A DNA stretch of 64,000 bases, taken from positions 1 through 64,000 of the forward strand of contig JAEZZQ010000021.1 in assembly GCA_023442465.1 (NCBI GenBank), in the 5' to 3' direction. The first letter of the stretch is position 1. Each line of letters opens with the position of its first letter. Source of the stretch: Bacillota bacterium. GTDB lineage: Bacteria; Bacillota; Clostridia; Lachnospirales; Lachnospiraceae. The notes under the pieces were generated by a model. That model did not search any database. It was not told the origin of the DNA and worked only from the letters and a program-made list of their open reading frames with translations. This document shows, in pieces, positions 61,796-64,000 of the stretch. Made by a program: the position numbers and the translations under genes.

Positions 61796-62872
61796 TTGGA
61801 AAGAAAATTTATTATATCCTTTTTTAAAAGAATATTGGTGATCATGGCCGTTATCGCCGGATTCGTCATCATACTGGATCCCTTTTTCCATTATCACAAG
61901 CCATGGTTCGGGTTAAAAGCAGTGCTGACCGATAAGGAATATCAATGCATCGGCACATTGCGCACCTTCGATTACGATAGCCTGATTCTAGGCTCCTCTG
62001 TAGCGGAAAACTATAACAACGGCTGGTTTGACCAAGGCTTTGACTGTACCGCTATCAAGGCGGTTCGTTCCTATGGTGCTACTGCAGACTTATGCTATCT
62101 TCTGGATGCAGCATACGAAAGCCATGACTTGAAATACGTTTTCTACAGCATGGACACCTCCTCCCTTGCTGCGGACCCGGTGCCTACTTACGAGCTCACC
62201 GGCTGCCCCATGTATTTATACAACAAGAATTACCTGGACGACGTACAATATATATACAACAAAGGTGTTCTGCTCGAAAAAACGCCTTACCTGATCGCCA
62301 ATTCTCTCATTGGGGATTACAATGAAAACGACTCCTATAACTGGGCACAGTGGAAGCAATTCAATCAGGATATGGCATTAAATGTCTACATTCGAACACC
62401 CCGGATTTCTTCCATGAAAGAAAAGGATTACTATCAGGATGTACTGAACGCCAATATCGGGCTGGTGGAGGAGCAGATTACCGCCCATCCCGAAACACAG
62501 TTCAAAATTTTCTTTCCTGCCTATTCTATGCTTTGGTGGGACAACATTTATCGCACAGGGGATTTAGAGGCTTACCTTTACAACATGGAACAGACCGCCG
62601 GCCGCCTGCTCACCTATGACAACGTCCAGATGTTTTATTTTCAGGATGAGACCGAGATTATAACCAATCTCGACAACTATATGGACACCCTCCATTTTTC
62701 CCCTGAAATAAACAAGTATATGACCGACCAGATTATCGCAGGAAGCAGCCGGCTCACTCCGGAAAACTATGAGCAGACCTTCTCCGACATGCGCGACTTC
62801 GCATATAAGATTGTAAACGAATTGATCCTCCCCTATGAGGACTCCATAAAGGTTGACTATACACAAAGCTGA
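61796..62872 (+). CDS. Membrane-anchored SGNH-hydrolase-like protein
   Basis: 358 aa from a TTG start with GAAAGG 10 bases upstream. One N-terminal membrane anchor (residues 8-28), then an extracellular domain with an SGNH-like first block (DYDSLILGSSVAENYNNGWF near 58) and a late block with DTLHFSPEINKYM near 298, the Asp/His pair. This matches the DltD/AlgX-type partners of MBOAT proteins that finish polysaccharide O-acylation. It follows MBOAT by 52 bp. Confidence 0.85.
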   Translation: MERKFIISFFKRILVIMAVIAGFVIILDPFFHYHKPWFGLKAVLTDKEYQCIGTLRTFDYDSLILGSSVAENYNNGWFDQGFDCTAIKAVRSYGATADLCYLLDAAYESHDLKYVFYSMDTSSLAADPVPTYELTGCPMYLYNKNYLDDVQYIYNKGVLLEKTPYLIANSLIGDYNENDSYNWAQWKQFNQDMALNVYIRTPRISSMKEKDYYQDVLNANIGLVEEQITAHPETQFKIFFPAYSMLWWDNIYRTGDLEAYLYNMEQTAGRLLTYDNVQMFYFQDETEIITNLDNYMDTLHFSPEINKYMTDQIIAGSSRLTPENYEQTFSDMRDFAYKIVNELILPYEDSIKVDYTQS

Positions 62873-62875
62873 CCT

Positions 62876-62992
62876 GCACGCAACTGCGCATCGTTGGCCC
62901 GAAAAGCAATACGAGTGGAAAGCACTCTTATTTATATCATAGGAAGCAATACTTTCACACGTTAAGACAACAAGGTCTTTCCTATAAGATAA
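62876..62992. repeat. Structured repeat family 2, copy C
   Basis: Starts GCACGCAACTGCGCATCG; the hairpin ATAGGAA (62939-62945) with TTCCTAT (62979-62985) closes over AATACTTTCACACGTTAAG (62948-62966), which is the same loop as copy A with one change. Confidence 0.7.
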
Positions 62993-63002
62993 TAAAAAAA
63001 TA

Positions 63003-63044
63003 AAAAGGCTGCTTACCGTCCATTCAGGATAGTAAACAGCCTTT
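63003..63044 (-). terminator. Terminator after the repeat lipoprotein
   Basis: Stem AAGGCTGCTTAC/GTAAACAGCCTT (one mismatch) followed on the minus strand by TTTTTATTTTTTT. On the plus strand TTTTAG follows, so it may serve both directions. Confidence 0.85.
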
Positions 63045-63082
63045 TAGCTTAATTATTTACTGTACAATCGCCCAGTTTATAA

Positions 63083-63436
63083 TTAGTTAGCGTCTGTTGC
63101 TTCTGCATCAGTGGTTGCTGCTTCATCTGTTGCTGCTTCATCTGTTGCTGCTGCTTCGTCTGTTGCTTCTGCATCTGTTGCTGCTGCATCTTCAACTACT
63201 TCCGCATCTTCAGCTACTTCTTCTGTTACTTCTGCTTCGGGAGCTACTTCTTCTGTTACTTCTGCTTCGGGAGCTACTTCTTCCGTTACTTCTGCTTCGG
63301 GAGCTGCTTCTTCCGTTACTTCTGCTTCAGTTTCTACTGCTGTCTCTTCCGTTGCTACGTCTGTGCTTCCACAAGCCATCATCAATGTTGCGCATGTTGC
63401 TACTGCTGTTAATAATAAAACTACTTTCTTTTTCAT
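63083..63436 (-). CDS. Small lipoprotein made almost wholly of acidic repeats
   Basis: 117 aa. Signal peptide with lipobox LMMAC (Cys 23), then only Ala, Glu, Thr, Val and Asp. Four copies of a ten-residue unit AEVTEEVAPE are followed by AATDEAATDEA-type repeats to the end. No globular domain remains, so it is effectively a linker tethered to the membrane. The start at 63436 follows GGAGGAG by 7 bases. It could be a surface spacer, a degraded lipoprotein that lost its domain, or an abundant brush-like coat protein. Confidence 0.82.
   Translation of the reverse strand: MKKKVVLLLTAVATCATLMMACGSTDVATEETAVETEAEVTEEAAPEAEVTEEVAPEAEVTEEVAPEAEVTEEVAEDAEVVEDAAATDAEATDEAAATDEAATDEAATTDAEATDAN
63211..63330. 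repeat. 30-bp tandem repeat, four units
   Basis: Four exact-length 30-bp units inside the lipoprotein gene, differing by a few bases each. They encode the ten-residue acidic repeat and are liable to copy number change. Confidence 0.85.
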
Positions 63437-63728
63437 AATTTTTCTCCTCCTAGAAATATGAAATGTTTTTTGTTGATGTAAACCTATGTATGTGGTTCCT
63501 GTATCAACTTTTAACATAATATGTCATAAATGTGTCCAAAGTGTGAACAGTTTCTTGATTTTTTATTAATCTCCCTGGATTTTCCCTCCCGGTCTCCCTT
63601 CAACCCCAGATAAACAGCCGCTTCACGAATTCATTTTACAAATTCACTTTTTTTCATTAAACTATACTCATAACTCTTAACCACCCGCGAAGCAAACGAC
63701 TTCCCATTTATGAAAGGAATCAAATACT

Positions 63729-64000
63729 ATGAAATTAATCTCATGGAATGTAAACGGCCTCCGCGCCTGCGTCGGTAAAGGATTTCTGGACTTCCTGAGC
63801 TTGGAGGAACCCGATATTATCTGCTTACAGGAAACCAAGCTCCAGGCCGGCCAAATTGACCTGGACCTCCCCGGCTACTTCCAATACTGGAACTACGCCG
63901 AGAAAAAAGGTTATTCCGGCACTGCCATCTTCACCAAAGAAGAACCTCTTTCCGTCTCCTACGGAATAGGAATAGAAGAACACGACCATGAGGGCCGCGT
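63729..64000 (+). CDS. xth: Exodeoxyribonuclease III (cut by window edge)
   Basis: The first 90 codons of an ExoIII-type AP endonuclease that removes 3' blocks and cleaves abasic sites in DNA. Motifs are MKLISWNVNGLRACVGKGF at the start with the metal-linked Asn, PDIICLQETKLQAGQ near residue 28 with the catalytic Glu, and GYSGTAIFTK near 60. AAAGGA lies 10 bases before the ATG. The rest is outside the window. The 290 bp upstream hold no other gene. Confidence 0.93.
   Translation, partial: MKLISWNVNGLRACVGKGFLDFLSLEEPDIICLQETKLQAGQIDLDLPGYFQYWNYAEKKGYSGTAIFTKEEPLSVSYGIGIEEHDHEGR

Noticed and set aside
63211..63330. Regular 30-bp repeats resembling a CRISPR array
   Set aside because: Units are contiguous with no spacers, lie in a coding frame and no cas genes are nearby.
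1..64000. Defence, toxin-secretion or biosynthetic gene clusters
   Set aside because: No restriction, CBASS, retron, Cas, NRPS/PKS or secretion genes were recognisable; the only toxin-type genes are the small holin-like modules.
1..64000. tRNA and rRNA genes
   Set aside because: No cloverleaf with a T-loop GGTTCGA-type sequence or rRNA-like stretch was seen in the intergenic regions.

Overview
The window looks like a chromosomal segment from an anaerobic, carbohydrate-degrading member of the Clostridia, most likely Lachnospiraceae. The evidence is strong AGGAGG-type ribosome binding sites, acidic Ala/Glu/Thr linkers behind lipoboxes, YesM/YesN-type two-component pairs next to ABC sugar importers, an Eda with a C-terminal extension, DUF4358, MBOAT and SGNH surface genes, and AT-rich intergenic DNA. 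This is inference from gene content; no rRNA or other phylogenetic marker was available.

Region 1 (1-0.95 kb) is the 3' end of a large serine recombinase, so an integrative element lies off the left edge. Region 2 (1.1-24.9 kb) is a locus for unsaturated uronic acid oligosaccharides. It holds kdgK, an extended eda, an unknown carbohydrate-binding-like protein, an RpiB-family isomerase (DhuI-like), kduD, kduI, an AraC regulator, DUF624, DUF2264, a GH88 unsaturated glucuronyl hydrolase, an ABC importer, a histidine kinase/response regulator pair, a heparinase II/III-like protein, a chemoreceptor, a YczE-like membrane protein and a second near-identical AraC regulator. Region 3 (25-40.6 kb) handles glucuronic acid side chains of xylan-type polymers: a GH115 alpha-glucuronidase, a second ABC importer, a second kinase/regulator pair, a second chemoreceptor, then uxaC, uxuB and uxuA.

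The two branches converge. GH88/heparinase products become 4-deoxy-5-keto-uronate and pass through DhuI or KduI and KduD to 2-keto-3-deoxygluconate (KDG). Glucuronate passes through UxaC, UxuB and UxuA to the same KDG. The single kdgK and eda then give pyruvate and glyceraldehyde-3-phosphate.

Region 4 (40.6-49 kb) is a plastic zone: a palindromic repeat, a complete IS1380-family insertion sequence, an unknown lipoprotein, a ComEC remnant, an AraC regulator, a DUF1801 protein, an intact small type I toxin-antitoxin module (its decayed sister sits at 36.2 kb), structured repeats, a membrane protein, a LysR regulator and an HPr-like protein. Region 5 (49-64 kb) is mostly housekeeping and cell surface: an ECF transporter S component with a DUF4430 lipoprotein-like partner, pgi, a membrane protein, a truncated TSCPD gene, murG, an EAL/HDOD protein, a short chemoreceptor, a DUF362 ferredoxin-like protein, a broken tyrosine phosphatase, a HAD phosphatase, a DUF4358-MBOAT-SGNH surface acylation cassette, a repeat-rich lipoprotein and the start of exonuclease III.

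No defence system, CRISPR array, tRNA or rRNA was found. The least explained signals are two families of structured repeats whose stems differ but stay paired, the toxin-antitoxin pair with shared inverted leader sequences, an AAAAAGTCGG motif shared by the GH115-side genes, and several structured 5' leaders.
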